From positions 434,001 through 498,000 of the forward strand of contig NZ_VBSL01000003.1 in assembly GCF_006149005.1 (NCBI RefSeq): 64,000 nt of DNA. Direction: 5' to 3'. The notes beneath the pieces are model-generated. The model saw only the letters and a program-made list of their open reading frames with translations. It ran no database searches and was not told where the DNA came from. The stretch is from Larkinella sp. C7. Its GTDB lineage: Bacteria > Bacteroidota > Bacteroidia > Cytophagales > Spirosomataceae. Position numbers and translations under genes: made by a program. Each line of letters starts with the position of its first letter. The first letter of the stretch is position 1. This document shows, in pieces, positions 43,947 through 53,531 of the stretch.

Positions 43947-44681
43947 ATGCTGAACTGTGTAGTGATCGACGATGAGCCGCTGGCGCGCGGCATTCTGGAA
44001 GATTACCTTCGCCGGTTGCCTTTCGTCGGATCGATCCACCCCTTCGACACGGCCCGGGCCGCGCTGGCGTACTTTAAAAACCACGAAGCCGATGTGCTGT
44101 TTCTGGATATTGAAATGCCCGAAATGAACGGCATCGAGTTTCTGAACCGGATCGCCGATGCGGCCTTGCCCCACCCGCCCATCACGGTTTTTACGACGGC
44201 CTACCGCGACTACGCGTTCGAAGGCTTCGAGTTGGGCGTCATCGACTTTCTGCTGAAACCCATTTCGTACCCCCGGTTTTTGCTGGCGATGGAAAAAATC
44301 CGGGACTTTCTGGCCCTGAAAGACCAAAACGCTAATATTGAAGAAAACCCGGCAGAAGCCCCGCCGGGTTCGGTTTTTGTGAAAAGCGGGGTGCAACGGA
44401 TCAAGCTGAATTTTGACGAGGTGACCCACATCCAGGGTTTGAAAGATTACGCCATCATTTACACCAATACCGGCAAAATCGTCCTGAAAGGCTCCATCAA
44501 ATTCATGCATGACATTTTCCCGAAAAACCGGTTTCTGCGGATCCACAAATCGTTTATCGTGGCTGTTTCGAGAATCTCCCGGATTGAACGGAACCGGTTG
44601 GTGGTGAACGGCAATCAGATTCCCGTCGGGCGAAATTACAAGGAGGAAGTGGAGCAGGTGCTGTTGAATCGAAAAAGATGA
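43947..44681 (+). CDS. LytTR-family response regulator
   Basis: 244 residues. Receiver domain with VVIDDEPLARGILEDY at the start and Asp54 in LFLDIEMPEMNGIEF, then KPISYPRF near 100. The C-terminal LytTR DNA-binding domain (about 140-244) begins FVKSGVQRIKLNFDEVTHIQG and contains FLRIHKSFIVAVSRI. It is the last gene of the operon that begins with the LytS-type kinase at 40802. Followed by the hairpin at 44681-44812. Confidence 0.94.
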   Translation: MLNCVVIDDEPLARGILEDYLRRLPFVGSIHPFDTARAALAYFKNHEADVLFLDIEMPEMNGIEFLNRIADAALPHPPITVFTTAYRDYAFEGFELGVIDFLLKPISYPRFLLAMEKIRDFLALKDQNANIEENPAEAPPGSVFVKSGVQRIKLNFDEVTHIQGLKDYAIIYTNTGKIVLKGSIKFMHDIFPKNRFLRIHKSFIVAVSRISRIERNRLVVNGNQIPVGRNYKEEVEQVLLNRKR

Positions 44682-44812
44682 AAGAGTAGAGACAAGAGAA
44701 AAGAGCAGAGACAAGAGAATAGAGACTATCGAAGCATCCCTGATCTTCGGTCTTTACTCTCTTGTCTTTGCTCTCTTCTCTTTACTCTCTTGTCTTTGCT
44801 CTCACGTCTGTT
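44682..44812. repeat. Word-repeat inverted repeat (hairpin F) between convergent genes
   Basis: The left part (about 44683-44726) consists of AGAGACAAGAGA-type words, the right part (44750-44803) of their complement (TTGTCTCT and CTCTTGTCTTTG types) with an extra copy. Only the ends pair well. It fills the space between the LytTR gene and the DUF1553 gene, which converge, so it could stop both mRNAs. Confidence 0.7.
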
Positions 44813-44813
44813 C

Positions 44814-47615
44814 TCACTCTTTCGTCACCACCTCATCCAGATTCAGCATCGTGTTGGCCGTGACTGCCAAAGCCGCCAGTTCGGGGGTGCCGTCGGTGCA
44901 GGCCAGCAACTTCCGGGCTTCTTCGGGCTGCTGCTGGTAGTGCGTTTTTGTTGTGCGGTACAACTGCGTCAGCACGGCCAGTTTGGCAGGGGAAAGAGGG
45001 CGGAGCATGATGCGCTGAAAACCGGCCTGAATCTGCTGTTCCGGTGTTTTTCCCTGGTACCGCATCCAGTCGGCCAGATGCTGGGCGGCTTCCACATACA
45101 CCGGGTCGTTGAGCGTCACCAGCGCCTGCAGGGGCGTGTTGGTGCGCAACCGGCGCAACTGGCAGAATTCCCGGCTGGGACTGTCGAAGGTAATCATCGA
45201 GGGATACGGTGCCGTCCGTTTCCAGTAGGTATACAAGGCCCGGCGGTAGCGGTCTTCACCCTGACTCAGTTTCCAGCTTTCCGGGCTGTAGGGCGATTGC
45301 CAGATGCCGTCGGGCTGGATGGGCATGACGCTGGGGCCAAACTGCTTTTTGCTCAGTAACCCGGTGGTTGCCAGCGCCTGATCGCGCACCTGCTCCGCCG
45401 TCAGCCGAACGCGGGGCCCCCGCATCAGCATTTTGTTCCAGGGGTCCAGGGCCAGGGCTTCGGGCGAAACGCTGGATCGTTGGCGATACGTGGCGGAAAG
45501 AACGATGCGCCGGAGCAGTTTCTTGACGCTCCAGTGATCGGTTTCCATGAACTCCACGGCCAGCCAGTCGAGCAACTCGCGGTGGGAGGGAGGTATGCCC
45601 TGCGTGCCGATGTCCTCGACGGTTTCGACAATCCCGGTTCCGAACAACTGCTCCCAGAAGCGGTTGACGGCCACCCGCGCCGTCAGCGGGTGCTGACGAC
45701 TCACCATCCAGCGGGCCAGCCCCAGGCGGTTTCGGGGCAAATCGGCGGACATCGGGGGTAGCGATTTCGGCACGTCGGCACGCACTTTCTTCCCCTTTAC
45801 CAGCCAGTTCCCGCGCTCGAAAACGAAGGTTTCCCGCACCTGATCGCCAACGCCCTCCTGCATCACCGGAACCAGTTCGGCTTTGGCATTCAGAATTTCG
45901 GTCAGTTTGTGATCCATCTCGCCCAGGGCGGTTTCCGGCTGGCCCGGCAGGGCGGGCTGCACCGAGACCCACTTGACCATCACCCATTCTTTCGGGTTTT
46001 TCGGACTGCTGAGCGTCAGGAACAGGTGATGCCGCCCCGACACTTTGGGCAGCGCGAAGACCAGCGTGGTGTCTCTCCACGGACTTCCGGTTTTTGGAAC
46101 CGGCTGTTGGGTCAGAACCGGCCCGTTCACGCTGTCCTGACGAATGGTCATCACGGCCTTTTCGGCCTTGGTGCCCCACGCCAGAATCAGGCGGTTTTTT
46201 CCGTTCAGGTCCATGTTTTTGATCCGGGCCGAACCGCCGTCCTGAATGGCGGTATACATCGCACCCATCAGCGACGCCTTGACGTATTGATCGAAACTGT
46301 GCGAATTGACTTTGGGTTCGGTGAGCCGCGTGAGTCGATTGGCGGTTTTTATCTGCTGCGGATTCGTCGCGTGTTGACTGACCCAGGCGTTTAATTCCTG
46401 CACTTTGATGGAATCGGCTTCCTTGTAAAACCGCAAAGTCGGCGTATCGCTGGGCACGTCTTCGTCGCGGGTGTTGTTGAAAAACGCCAGGTATTTGTAA
46501 TACTCCTCGTGCGTAAACGGATCGTAGGGGTGGCTGTGGCACTGCACGCAGCCAAAGGTGGTGCCCTGCCAGACATCCCAGGTCGTGTTGACCCGGTCCA
46601 GAACCGCAGCCACGCGAAACTCTTCATCCTGCGTTCCACCTTCGTCGTTGGTCATCGTGTTGCGGTGAAAAGCAGTCGCAATCAACGGATTATCAATTAC
46701 CGATTCGTTATTGCCGGTTTTTCCGGTGGGGTCCGGTAACAAATCGCCCGCCAGTTGTTCGATGGTAAACTGGTCGAACGGTTTGTCTTCGTTGAAAGCT
46801 TTGATGAGCCAGTCGCGATACCGCCACATGGGCCGTGCCAGATCGGCCTCGTAACCTTTGGTGTCGGCATAGCGGGCCAGATCGAGCCACATGCCGGTCC
46901 AGCGTTCGCCGTAAGCCGGGGATTTCAGCGTGCGATCCACCATTTTTTCGTAGGCATTCGGTGAAGTATCCTTCAGAAAGTCAGCTACTTCCTGCTCCGT
47001 CGGCGGCAGGCCGGTCAGATCGAGCGACACCCGGCGGATGAGTGTGGCGCGGTCGGCTTCGGGAGACGGTTTCAGAGCGGGAACCTGCTCTTTATCCTGC
47101 GAAATTTTAGCCAGCACAAAGTGGTCGATTTCGTTTTTCGCCCACTTTACCTCATCGTTTTCAACCAGTCCGAGTCTCGACCAGAACGTTCCGATTTGGG
47201 GTACTTCCGGTTTCTCAATGGGTTGATACGCCCAGTGGTTGCCCCATTCGGCCCCCTGATCGATCCAGTCGCGGAGCAATTCAATTTCTTCCTCTTTCAG
47301 CGGGGGCGCTTCCAGCGGCATCCGTTCGTCCGGGTCGGTGAGCGTGAGCCGGCGAATCAGCTCGCTGGCGTCGGCATTGCCGGGAACAATGGCGTGTTTG
47401 CCGGATTTGGCGGCTGCGAGGGCTTCGTGTTCGAAGAGGAGACTAAAATTAGACGCTTTCTTGACACCTCCGTGGCAGGCAATGCAATTTTTGTTGAGCA
47501 GCGGTTTGATTTGCGTGTTAAAATCGACGCGATCTTCCCGGACGGTCAGCCAGACCACGGAGGACAGGGTGAGCAGGACAACGAGGGCAATACCTAGCCG
47601 GAAGAGTGGTTTCAT
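44814..47615 (-). CDS. PSD1/DUF1549/DUF1553 cytochrome-like protein
   Basis: 933 residues from ATG 47615; the longer frame to 47741 lacks a signal peptide. One N-terminal membrane helix is followed by a PSD1 haem-binding motif CIACH at residues 44-48, then a DUF1549 domain (about 120-330), and a second CxxCH ([13 protein letters not shown], near residue 355). The C-terminal DUF1553 domain (about 640-890) contains [25 protein letters not shown] and ends near ALTVTANTML. In Planctomycetes and Bacteroidota this protein is normally next to a DUF1501 protein, and the two are thought to work in polysaccharide breakdown. No DUF1501 gene is adjacent here. Confidence 0.88.
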   Translation of the reverse strand: MKPLFRLGIALVVLLTLSSVVWLTVREDRVDFNTQIKPLLNKNCIACHGGVKKASNFSLLFEHEALAAAKSGKHAIVPGNADASELIRRLTLTDPDERMPLEAPPLKEEEIELLRDWIDQGAEWGNHWAYQPIEKPEVPQIGTFWSRLGLVENDEVKWAKNEIDHFVLAKISQDKEQVPALKPSPEADRATLIRRVSLDLTGLPPTEQEVADFLKDTSPNAYEKMVDRTLKSPAYGERWTGMWLDLARYADTKGYEADLARPMWRYRDWLIKAFNEDKPFDQFTIEQLAGDLLPDPTGKTGNNESVIDNPLIATAFHRNTMTNDEGGTQDEEFRVAAVLDRVNTTWDVWQGTTFGCVQCHSHPYDPFTHEEYYKYLAFFNNTRDEDVPSDTPTLRFYKEADSIKVQELNAWVSQHATNPQQIKTANRLTRLTEPKVNSHSFDQYVKASLMGAMYTAIQDGGSARIKNMDLNGKNRLILAWGTKAEKAVMTIRQDSVNGPVLTQQPVPKTGSPWRDTTLVFALPKVSGRHHLFLTLSSPKNPKEWVMVKWVSVQPALPGQPETALGEMDHKLTEILNAKAELVPVMQEGVGDQVRETFVFERGNWLVKGKKVRADVPKSLPPMSADLPRNRLGLARWMVSRQHPLTARVAVNRFWEQLFGTGIVETVEDIGTQGIPPSHRELLDWLAVEFMETDHWSVKKLLRRIVLSATYRQRSSVSPEALALDPWNKMLMRGPRVRLTAEQVRDQALATTGLLSKKQFGPSVMPIQPDGIWQSPYSPESWKLSQGEDRYRRALYTYWKRTAPYPSMITFDSPSREFCQLRRLRTNTPLQALVTLNDPVYVEAAQHLADWMRYQGKTPEQQIQAGFQRIMLRPLSPAKLAVLTQLYRTTKTHYQQQPEEARKLLACTDGTPELAALAVTANTMLNLDEVVTKE

Positions 47616-47938
47616 AAATCGAGAAAGTATTGCGCTTCGTGCTTTTTTCAGAAAAGACAAAAACCGTCGGAAAATACTAACTAAACCTGAAGGATGCGAT
47701 TTTATTGCCGGTTTTGGGCGGGTTCCAGACCGTTGGGGCATAACGGTCTGTGAAGATCCGAACGTAAAAATAGGAGACCTCGGCTCCGGTGTTCATTGGT
47801 GCTGATCGCTAACTATCCAAAAAGTTAGAATGCGGTCAAAATTAGGCTAATAAGGCGAATAAATTGGAATAAAATTTGATAAAAATTCCTGTTATTTGTG
47901 TTACTGATTTCAGTCTAATAGTAACTTCCACCGACACT
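47616..47938. other. Divergent intergenic region before the DUF1553 and CotH genes
   Basis: 323 bases without a gene. It holds a 9-base perfect inverted repeat (CAGACCGTT at 47726-47734, AACGGTCTG at 47742-47750) and, on the minus strand, a TAATTTTG box at 47837-47844 fitting TAnnTTTG, which could serve the DUF1553 gene through a 220-base leader. No strong plus-strand promoter for CotH is seen. Confidence 0.4.
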
Positions 47939-50900
47939 ATGAAGCACATTTCCGTCCTCTCCCGTCTTTTCCCGATTATCACTGTTTTCCTGTTTTTTGT
48001 TTTATCGGTTTCCTTTGGTCAGGCACAATCGGTTATAATTTCCCCGGAACGTTACCAGGTCGATGCGGGTCTGAAGTTGATTATTTGTCACAGGACACCG
48101 GTATTTCCTGCCGGTCAATCGCAGCCGGTTATTCGGTTTGATAAAGACTATACTTTTACCCAGACGGTTACTTCTTTTGAGGTCGGTCAAGCGTATAAAA
48201 TAAAGAATGGCAATGCCGAATACACCCTGTTTTTTACGAATTTACCGCTTATTAAACTGAGCACAGTCGGGAAGCAGGCGATTAGTAACACCGACGCCCG
48301 AACCAAGGGAAACTTTACCCTTACCAACGGAAATGATCCTCTGTTTTCGGCTTCAATGGGCATTCGAATCAGAGGAAATGCGTCGCGCCTTTTTCCGAAA
48401 AAGCAATATAATATCAATCTCTGGAAAGACCCGAATGGCGATGACGATCTGGAAAAATCGCTGTTAAACCTGCGGGAAGACAGTAAATGGCTCTTGATGG
48501 CGATGTATAACGAGCCGTTGCGACTCCACAATGCGGCATCGCAAAAACTTTGGCTCAACCTGCATAAGCTCTATTATATAGACAAAGAACCGGATGCTAA
48601 TTCTGCCATTCGCACCAACTACTGCGATGTTTTTATCAACGATTCCTACGCCGGTATTTATATGCTTGCCGAAGATCTGGATCGAAAACAGCTTAAATTA
48701 AAAAAGACGGGTTCCAAGGGTGAGATAAAAGGGGAGTTGTATAAAACCGCCGGTGCATCGGAAGCAACGGCATTTAATGCCCTGCCCGCTCCGCCGACCA
48801 ATCCTGATGCGGAGGTGTGGGATCTCTTCGAAATGGATTATCCGGATCCGTATTGGAACAACCTGTATGACCTCTTGAATTACGCTGTGAAGTCGCCCGC
48901 GAATGAGTTCCGGGCCAAGCTTTCTGAAAAGTTTAAAGTCGATAATCTGATCGATTATTTCATTTTTTTAAACCTGATTTACGCCACCGATCACTGGGGA
49001 AATAACCAGTTTGTCGCCCGTTATAAAGAGAACGAACCTTACTTTTTAATTCCCTGGGATCTGGATGGCACCTTCGGTTATACGCCCACGGGTTCCCGAT
49101 CCGAAGAGACCCGGCGGATCAATAGCAATGGCCTTTTTGACCGCTTATTAGCCCTGGACCCCAACGGTTTTAAAAGTAAAATGCGGAAAAGGTGGTTTGC
49201 TTTACGACAAACGACGCTGTCGCTACAAGCCCTGAAAACAACGATTTCGGGCAATTTCAATCTGTTGACTTCCGAAGGCGCGTATGCGCGTGAAGGCATG
49301 AAGTGGCCGGGAACCGTCAGACCGGATGATTTTCCGAAGGTGAACACCTGGATCGAAAACCGGGTGGCTTTTCTGGATGACTATTTTGCCCTCTTCCCGG
49401 AGGAGACGACCGGCATTCAACTGGCTTATTTTCAGGGAGAAGCTATCGGAAACAGCAAGAAACTCAGCTGGTCTTTTCAACAGGCCGAAGGGGTTCAGAA
49501 AGTCGAGGTGGAACACAGCACCAACGGCACCAGTTTCAGTTATGTGGGTCTGGCAGCGGGAAACAGCCCGAATGAACCCTACCAGTTCACGCATTCGAAC
49601 AGCGCTTCCCGGGCCTATTACCGGCTGAAAATCGTGACCGGGAACGGTTTTACGCATACCGCCTTCCTCCAGATTGGAGCGAACAGTTGCCCGACCCCAC
49701 CGGCGGCTCCATCCGTCGAGGCCAGTCTGACGGAGGTGACCAACGGCCAGTCGGTGGTGCTGACGGCCAGCGGCTGTGACCATACCGTCGTGTGGAATAC
49801 CGGACAAACCGGTACGGTCGTGGTGATCAAACCCACCGAAACGGCCGGCTACAGTGCGAAGTGCCGCCAGGCTGCCGGATGCGAAAGCGCGTCTTCGGCT
49901 TCAACGTCCGTCAGTGTGTTTGCGGCCAATGCGCTTCCCGGCAATTACGAAGGGTATCTGGGACAGATCGATTGCGGTTTTATCCGGGGCTGGGCCTGGG
50001 ATAAGACCGAACCCAACACGCCGGTTTCGGTCGACATCCTGGACGGGCAGCAGGTGATCGGGACCACAATTGCCGGTATTTATCGGCAGGATTTGAAAGA
50101 CAACGGGAAAGGAAACGGAAGCCATAGTTACATTTTTGCGGTTCCTGAAACCGTGAAAGACAACAAACCGCATCAAATCAGCGTCCGGATTCACGGAACG
50201 TCGTATGTGCTGAGGGATTCGCCGAAGCGTTTGATCTGTGAAGCAAAGGTGCCCCTTTCTGCTGACGCCCAGGCTCCGGCGGCTCCCGTGGTTGCGCCCC
50301 TGTCTGCGACGGTCAATGCACCTTTTAGCACCATTTTGCCGACCTTCTACGACCCGGATTCGCCGGTGCTGACCTACACACTGACGGGTCTGCCCGCCGG
50401 TTTGAGCTTCGATGCCGCTACGCGAACCCTGGGCGGAATGCCCACTACCACCGGAACCCGCAGCCTGACCTATGCCGCCAGCGATGGCGCGAACACGACG
50501 GTCATGACCGTCTCCCTTGTGGTGGAAGCCCAATCGTCGTCTCCCGTAACCGGGAATTTTGAGGGCTATCTGGACAAGGTGGAATGCGGGACGATTCGGG
50601 GGTGGGTCTGGGATCGTAACCGGCCCAACGAGCCGCTGACCGTCGAGTTTTTTGCCAACGGGCAGCCGATTGGGACGACGGATGCCAACATTTTCCGGCA
50701 GGATTTACTGACGGCCGGCAAAGGCAACGGCTATCACGTTTACCAATTCACTACACCCAACGAGGCCAAAACCGGGCAGACGGTTTCGATCAGTGCCATC
50801 GTGCGAAATAGCACCTACACCTTGAAGGAATCGCCTAAATCGCTGACCTGCCCCAGAGTCAACCAGCCCCCTTTGCCGCCGGTTTCCGTGGCTCCCCTGC

Positions 50901-51745
50901 TGGCGACCGTTTCTGTTGCTTTTTCGGTCACCCTGCCGGTTTTTACCGATCCGGATTCCCCTTCGCTGACCTACACGCTGACGGGTTTGCCCGGCGGTCT
51001 AGGCTTTGCGGCCGATACGCGAACCCTGAGCGGAACGCCCACCGCCACCGGAACCTGGAGCCTGAGTTATGTGGCCAGCGACGGCGTGAACACGACCGCA
51101 ACGACGGTTTCGCTGATCGTTGAGCAACCGGCTACCCCCGTAACCGGCGATTTTGAAGGGTTTCTGGATAAAGTGGAGTGCGGCACGATTCGGGGGTGGG
51201 TCTGGGATCGCCGGAAACCCAACGAACCGCTGACCGTCGAGTTTTTTGCCAACGGCCTCTCGATCGGTACCGCGAAAGCGGATATGTTCCGGCAGGATCT
51301 GCTGACGGCTGGTAAAGGCAATGGTGCCCACGTCTACCAATTCACCACGCCCGATGTCGTGAAAACCGGGCAGACTTTTCAGATGAGTGCCAGTGTAAAG
51401 AACAGCACGTATACCCTGAAAGGATCGCTCAAACCGCTGAGCTGTGCGCCCGCAGCGCGGTTGAGCGTGGTGTCGGCAGAAGATGAAAGTATCGGCGCGG
51501 AAGGGCTGTTCGTAACGCCAAACCCCGCTCAGGGGGAGTTCGAGGTGCGTTTTTATACCGAAACGACCACCGAAAGTGAGTTGTCGGTGGTCGATGAACT
51601 GGGCCGGTCGTGGTATAGCAAGACCCTGAAAGGCACCGGCCTTCAGCGGCAAAGAGTGCATCTGTTGGGTGCAAAAGGATTCTATTTCGTGGTGTTGCGG
51701 CAGGGAACGAAGGTTCGCAGCAGACGGCTCCTGATTCGCCGGTAA
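47939..51745 (+). CDS. Surface protein: CotH kinase domain, Ig-like and repeated domains, T9SS sorting tail
   Basis: 1268 residues from ATG 47939 with a signal peptide ending near FGQAQS. The CotH-kinase domain occupies about 110-500, with YCDVFINDSYAGIYMLAEDLD and PWDLDGTFG as metal-binding segments. A fibronectin-like part and an Ig-like domain follow. Then come three copies (near 660, 870, 1065) of an approximately 100-residue domain with EGYLxxxxCGxIRGWxWD and a closing cysteine, separated by two He_PIG-type Ig domains (LTYTLTGLPAG). The end (from about 1190) is a T9SS type A sorting domain with VTPNPAQGEFEV and a final basic RSRRLLIRR. It should be exported and held at the surface. Function unknown. 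Confidence 0.86.
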   Translation: MKHISVLSRLFPIITVFLFFVLSVSFGQAQSVIISPERYQVDAGLKLIICHRTPVFPAGQSQPVIRFDKDYTFTQTVTSFEVGQAYKIKNGNAEYTLFFTNLPLIKLSTVGKQAISNTDARTKGNFTLTNGNDPLFSASMGIRIRGNASRLFPKKQYNINLWKDPNGDDDLEKSLLNLREDSKWLLMAMYNEPLRLHNAASQKLWLNLHKLYYIDKEPDANSAIRTNYCDVFINDSYAGIYMLAEDLDRKQLKLKKTGSKGEIKGELYKTAGASEATAFNALPAPPTNPDAEVWDLFEMDYPDPYWNNLYDLLNYAVKSPANEFRAKLSEKFKVDNLIDYFIFLNLIYATDHWGNNQFVARYKENEPYFLIPWDLDGTFGYTPTGSRSEETRRINSNGLFDRLLALDPNGFKSKMRKRWFALRQTTLSLQALKTTISGNFNLLTSEGAYAREGMKWPGTVRPDDFPKVNTWIENRVAFLDDYFALFPEETTGIQLAYFQGEAIGNSKKLSWSFQQAEGVQKVEVEHSTNGTSFSYVGLAAGNSPNEPYQFTHSNSASRAYYRLKIVTGNGFTHTAFLQIGANSCPTPPAAPSVEASLTEVTNGQSVVLTASGCDHTVVWNTGQTGTVVVIKPTETAGYSAKCRQAAGCESASSASTSVSVFAANALPGNYEGYLGQIDCGFIRGWAWDKTEPNTPVSVDILDGQQVIGTTIAGIYRQDLKDNGKGNGSHSYIFAVPETVKDNKPHQISVRIHGTSYVLRDSPKRLICEAKVPLSADAQAPAAPVVAPLSATVNAPFSTILPTFYDPDSPVLTYTLTGLPAGLSFDAATRTLGGMPTTTGTRSLTYAASDGANTTVMTVSLVVEAQSSSPVTGNFEGYLDKVECGTIRGWVWDRNRPNEPLTVEFFANGQPIGTTDANIFRQDLLTAGKGNGYHVYQFTTPNEAKTGQTVSISAIVRNSTYTLKESPKSLTCPRVNQPPLPPVSVAPLLATVSVAFSVTLPVFTDPDSPSLTYTLTGLPGGLGFAADTRTLSGTPTATGTWSLSYVASDGVNTTATTVSLIVEQPATPVTGDFEGFLDKVECGTIRGWVWDRRKPNEPLTVEFFANGLSIGTAKADMFRQDLLTAGKGNGAHVYQFTTPDVVKTGQTFQMSASVKNSTYTLKGSLKPLSCAPAARLSVVSAEDESIGAEGLFVTPNPAQGEFEVRFYTETTTESELSVVDELGRSWYSKTLKGTGLQRQRVHLLGAKGFYFVVLRQGTKVRSRRLLIRR
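49930..51445 (+). repeat. Internal DNA repeats in the CotH gene
   Basis: Units near 50547-50850 and 51136-51445 are nearly identical at DNA level, for example the stretch encoding CGTIRGWVWDR. The unit near 49930-50240 is related but diverged, and the two Ig-coding segments between them are also alike. This looks like recent internal duplication of a pair of domains. Confidence 0.65.
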
Positions 51746-51752
51746 GTTGCAG

Positions 51753-51785
51753 GGGGTAAACCGGATGCGAAAACCGGTTTACCCC
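51753..51785. terminator. Hairpin between convergent CotH and LytTR genes
   Basis: GGGGTAAACCGG (51753-51764) and CCGGTTTACCCC (51774-51785) pair perfectly over 12 bases, with a nine-base loop. The right arm overlaps the last codons of the LytTR gene. There is no T-run. Confidence 0.55.
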
Positions 51786-52468
51786 GTTGCCCGCCCAATG
51801 AGCTGATAAAACCGGTCGCGGTAGGTATCCGAAACCGGAATGAGGGCCTGCTCAATGGTGATGCGGTCGCGTTCGATGGATTCGATCTTGTCGAGGGCGA
51901 CGAGCCAGGATTTATGCACCCGGCAAAACCGGTGTCGGGGCAGGTGTCGCTCCAGATCGCTGAAGGTTTCCAGCGTCATGATTTTCCCGGTCCGCAGGTG
52001 AATGCGCCGGTAGTCGCGCATGCCTTCAATGTACAGAATGTCATCAAAGGCCAGTTTCTGGAGCCGGTATTCGGTTTTGACAAACAGAAACGGCGGGTGG
52101 TTTTCGATTGGGGCGGTTTTCAATCCCTCCTGTGCGCGGGTGACGGCCTGCAAAAACCGGTCGAATGTATACGGTTTTAGCAGGTAATCAACGACTTGCA
52201 AGTCAAAGGCCTTGAGTGCGTAATGATCGAAAGCCGTGGTCAGAATTACGGCGGGGCGTTTTGGCAGGGCTTCCAGCAACTGGATTCCCGAAAAACCGTC
52301 CATTTCAATATCCAGAAAGACCAGATCGATGGGTTCCCGTTGCAGGATCGGAATGGCCTCCAGTCCATTGTCGACGGCATGGCTAAGGGTTAGAAACGGC
52401 ACTCGTTGCACGTACGCTTTGAGCCGCAGCATCGCCAGGGGTTCATCTTCAATGAGCAGACAGTTCAT
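51779..52468 (-). CDS. LytTR-family response regulator
   Basis: 229 residues. Receiver domain with LLIEDEPLAMLRLKAY and phosphate-accepting Asp53 in FLDIEMDGFSGIQ, then a LytTR domain (about 125-229) with FVKTEYRLQKLAFDDILYIEG and FCRVHKSWLVALDKI. Its start overlaps the 3' end of the kinase gene by 20 bases, so the two are translationally coupled. It is the last gene of a three-gene unit that starts with the LACTB-like hydrolase. Confidence 0.94.
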   Translation of the reverse strand: MNCLLIEDEPLAMLRLKAYVQRVPFLTLSHAVDNGLEAIPILQREPIDLVFLDIEMDGFSGIQLLEALPKRPAVILTTAFDHYALKAFDLQVVDYLLKPYTFDRFLQAVTRAQEGLKTAPIENHPPFLFVKTEYRLQKLAFDDILYIEGMRDYRRIHLRTGKIMTLETFSDLERHLPRHRFCRVHKSWLVALDKIESIERDRITIEQALIPVSDTYRDRFYQLIGRATG

Positions 52469-53531
52469 GCGCTTTTACGGGTAACAACAGGGTAACGCGG
52501 TATTCATTTTCCGTCGCCTGAATCGTCAACGTATAGTGATCCTGGTATAGCAGGCTTAACCGCTGCCGGATCAGGTCATTGCCCAGACCGCCGGGCGTAT
52601 CCAACCCGGTTTTGCCGGGGTCGATGACGTTGACGCACTGGAACCGGATCTGCGTTTCGTCAATCGAAATCTGAATGCAGATCGCGTCGCTGACCTTCTT
52701 GTTGGTCGCATACTTGAACGCATTTTCAAGGTACGGCACAAAAAGCATCGGCGCAATGAGCAGGCCGTCGGTTGGGCCGTCGATTTGCAGTTTCACAAAG
52801 TGTTCATTGGTGGTTCGGATTTTCTGCAAGTCGATGTACTTTCGGATGTAGTCCAGTTCCTGCGTCAACGGAATCAGGTCGGCCTGGGTTTCATACAACA
52901 CAAACCGCAGCAGACCAGAGAGTTTATTGAGATACAGCGAGGCCCTGGGCGCGTCGTGTTCGATCAGGATGTCGATGTTGTTCAGGGTATTGAACAGAAA
53001 ATGGGGGTTGATCTGGGCTTTCAGTAAAGCCAGTTCGGTGCGTAACGTCTTGTTCGCCAGTGTTTCCCGGATATGAATGTCGGTATACCAGGTAATGAAA
53101 CCCCGGATGGTTGTGCCCAGAATGCCGTTGACCAGAGCAATTAACGAGAGGATGATAAACAGGATTTGCAGATCACTCACGGAGAGCCTGATGAGGAAAA
53201 AGTTTTCAAAGACCACCGAAAGCAGAACCGAAAGGGCCACCGCAATTAACGCTATAATTCCCCCGGTGATGGCAATCGTAACCACCAGCCCCCAACGGAT
53301 GAATTTCTGAATCTTCTGGGTCGTCAGATAACGGGGAACCAGCCACGAATAAAACGCGTAGAAACTGATTGATCCGGTTAGCAGCGAAATCGCCAGGATG
53401 GTCAGCCAGTCCTCCCACTCCCTGAAAGCCAATTCGGGCGTCTCGTTGGATAGTACAAAAAGCAACGAAACCACCACCGCGTAGAGGAGCCAGTAGCCCG
53501 CGTGCAGGAGAATAACCGTTGACTTTCTCAT
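52449..53531 (-). CDS. LytS-type sensor histidine kinase (His_kinase family)
   Basis: 360 residues from ATG 53531; the much longer frame upstream (to 53876) would overlap the serine hydrolase gene and is a shadow. Four membrane segments (about 8-27, 43-65, 80-108, 119-145), then the His_kinase box KAQINPHFLFNTLNNIDI with His177, VPYLENAFKYATNKK and GGLGNDLIRQRLSLLY. The start codon overlaps the stop of the LACTB-like gene (ATGA), and its own end overlaps the LytTR regulator, so all three are coupled. Confidence 0.92.
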   Translation of the reverse strand: MRKSTVILLHAGYWLLYAVVVSLLFVLSNETPELAFREWEDWLTILAISLLTGSISFYAFYSWLVPRYLTTQKIQKFIRWGLVVTIAITGGIIALIAVALSVLLSVVFENFFLIRLSVSDLQILFIILSLIALVNGILGTTIRGFITWYTDIHIRETLANKTLRTELALLKAQINPHFLFNTLNNIDILIEHDAPRASLYLNKLSGLLRFVLYETQADLIPLTQELDYIRKYIDLQKIRTTNEHFVKLQIDGPTDGLLIAPMLFVPYLENAFKYATNKKVSDAICIQISIDETQIRFQCVNVIDPGKTGLDTPGGLGNDLIRQRLSLLYQDHYTLTIQATENEYRVTLLLPVKAHELSAH

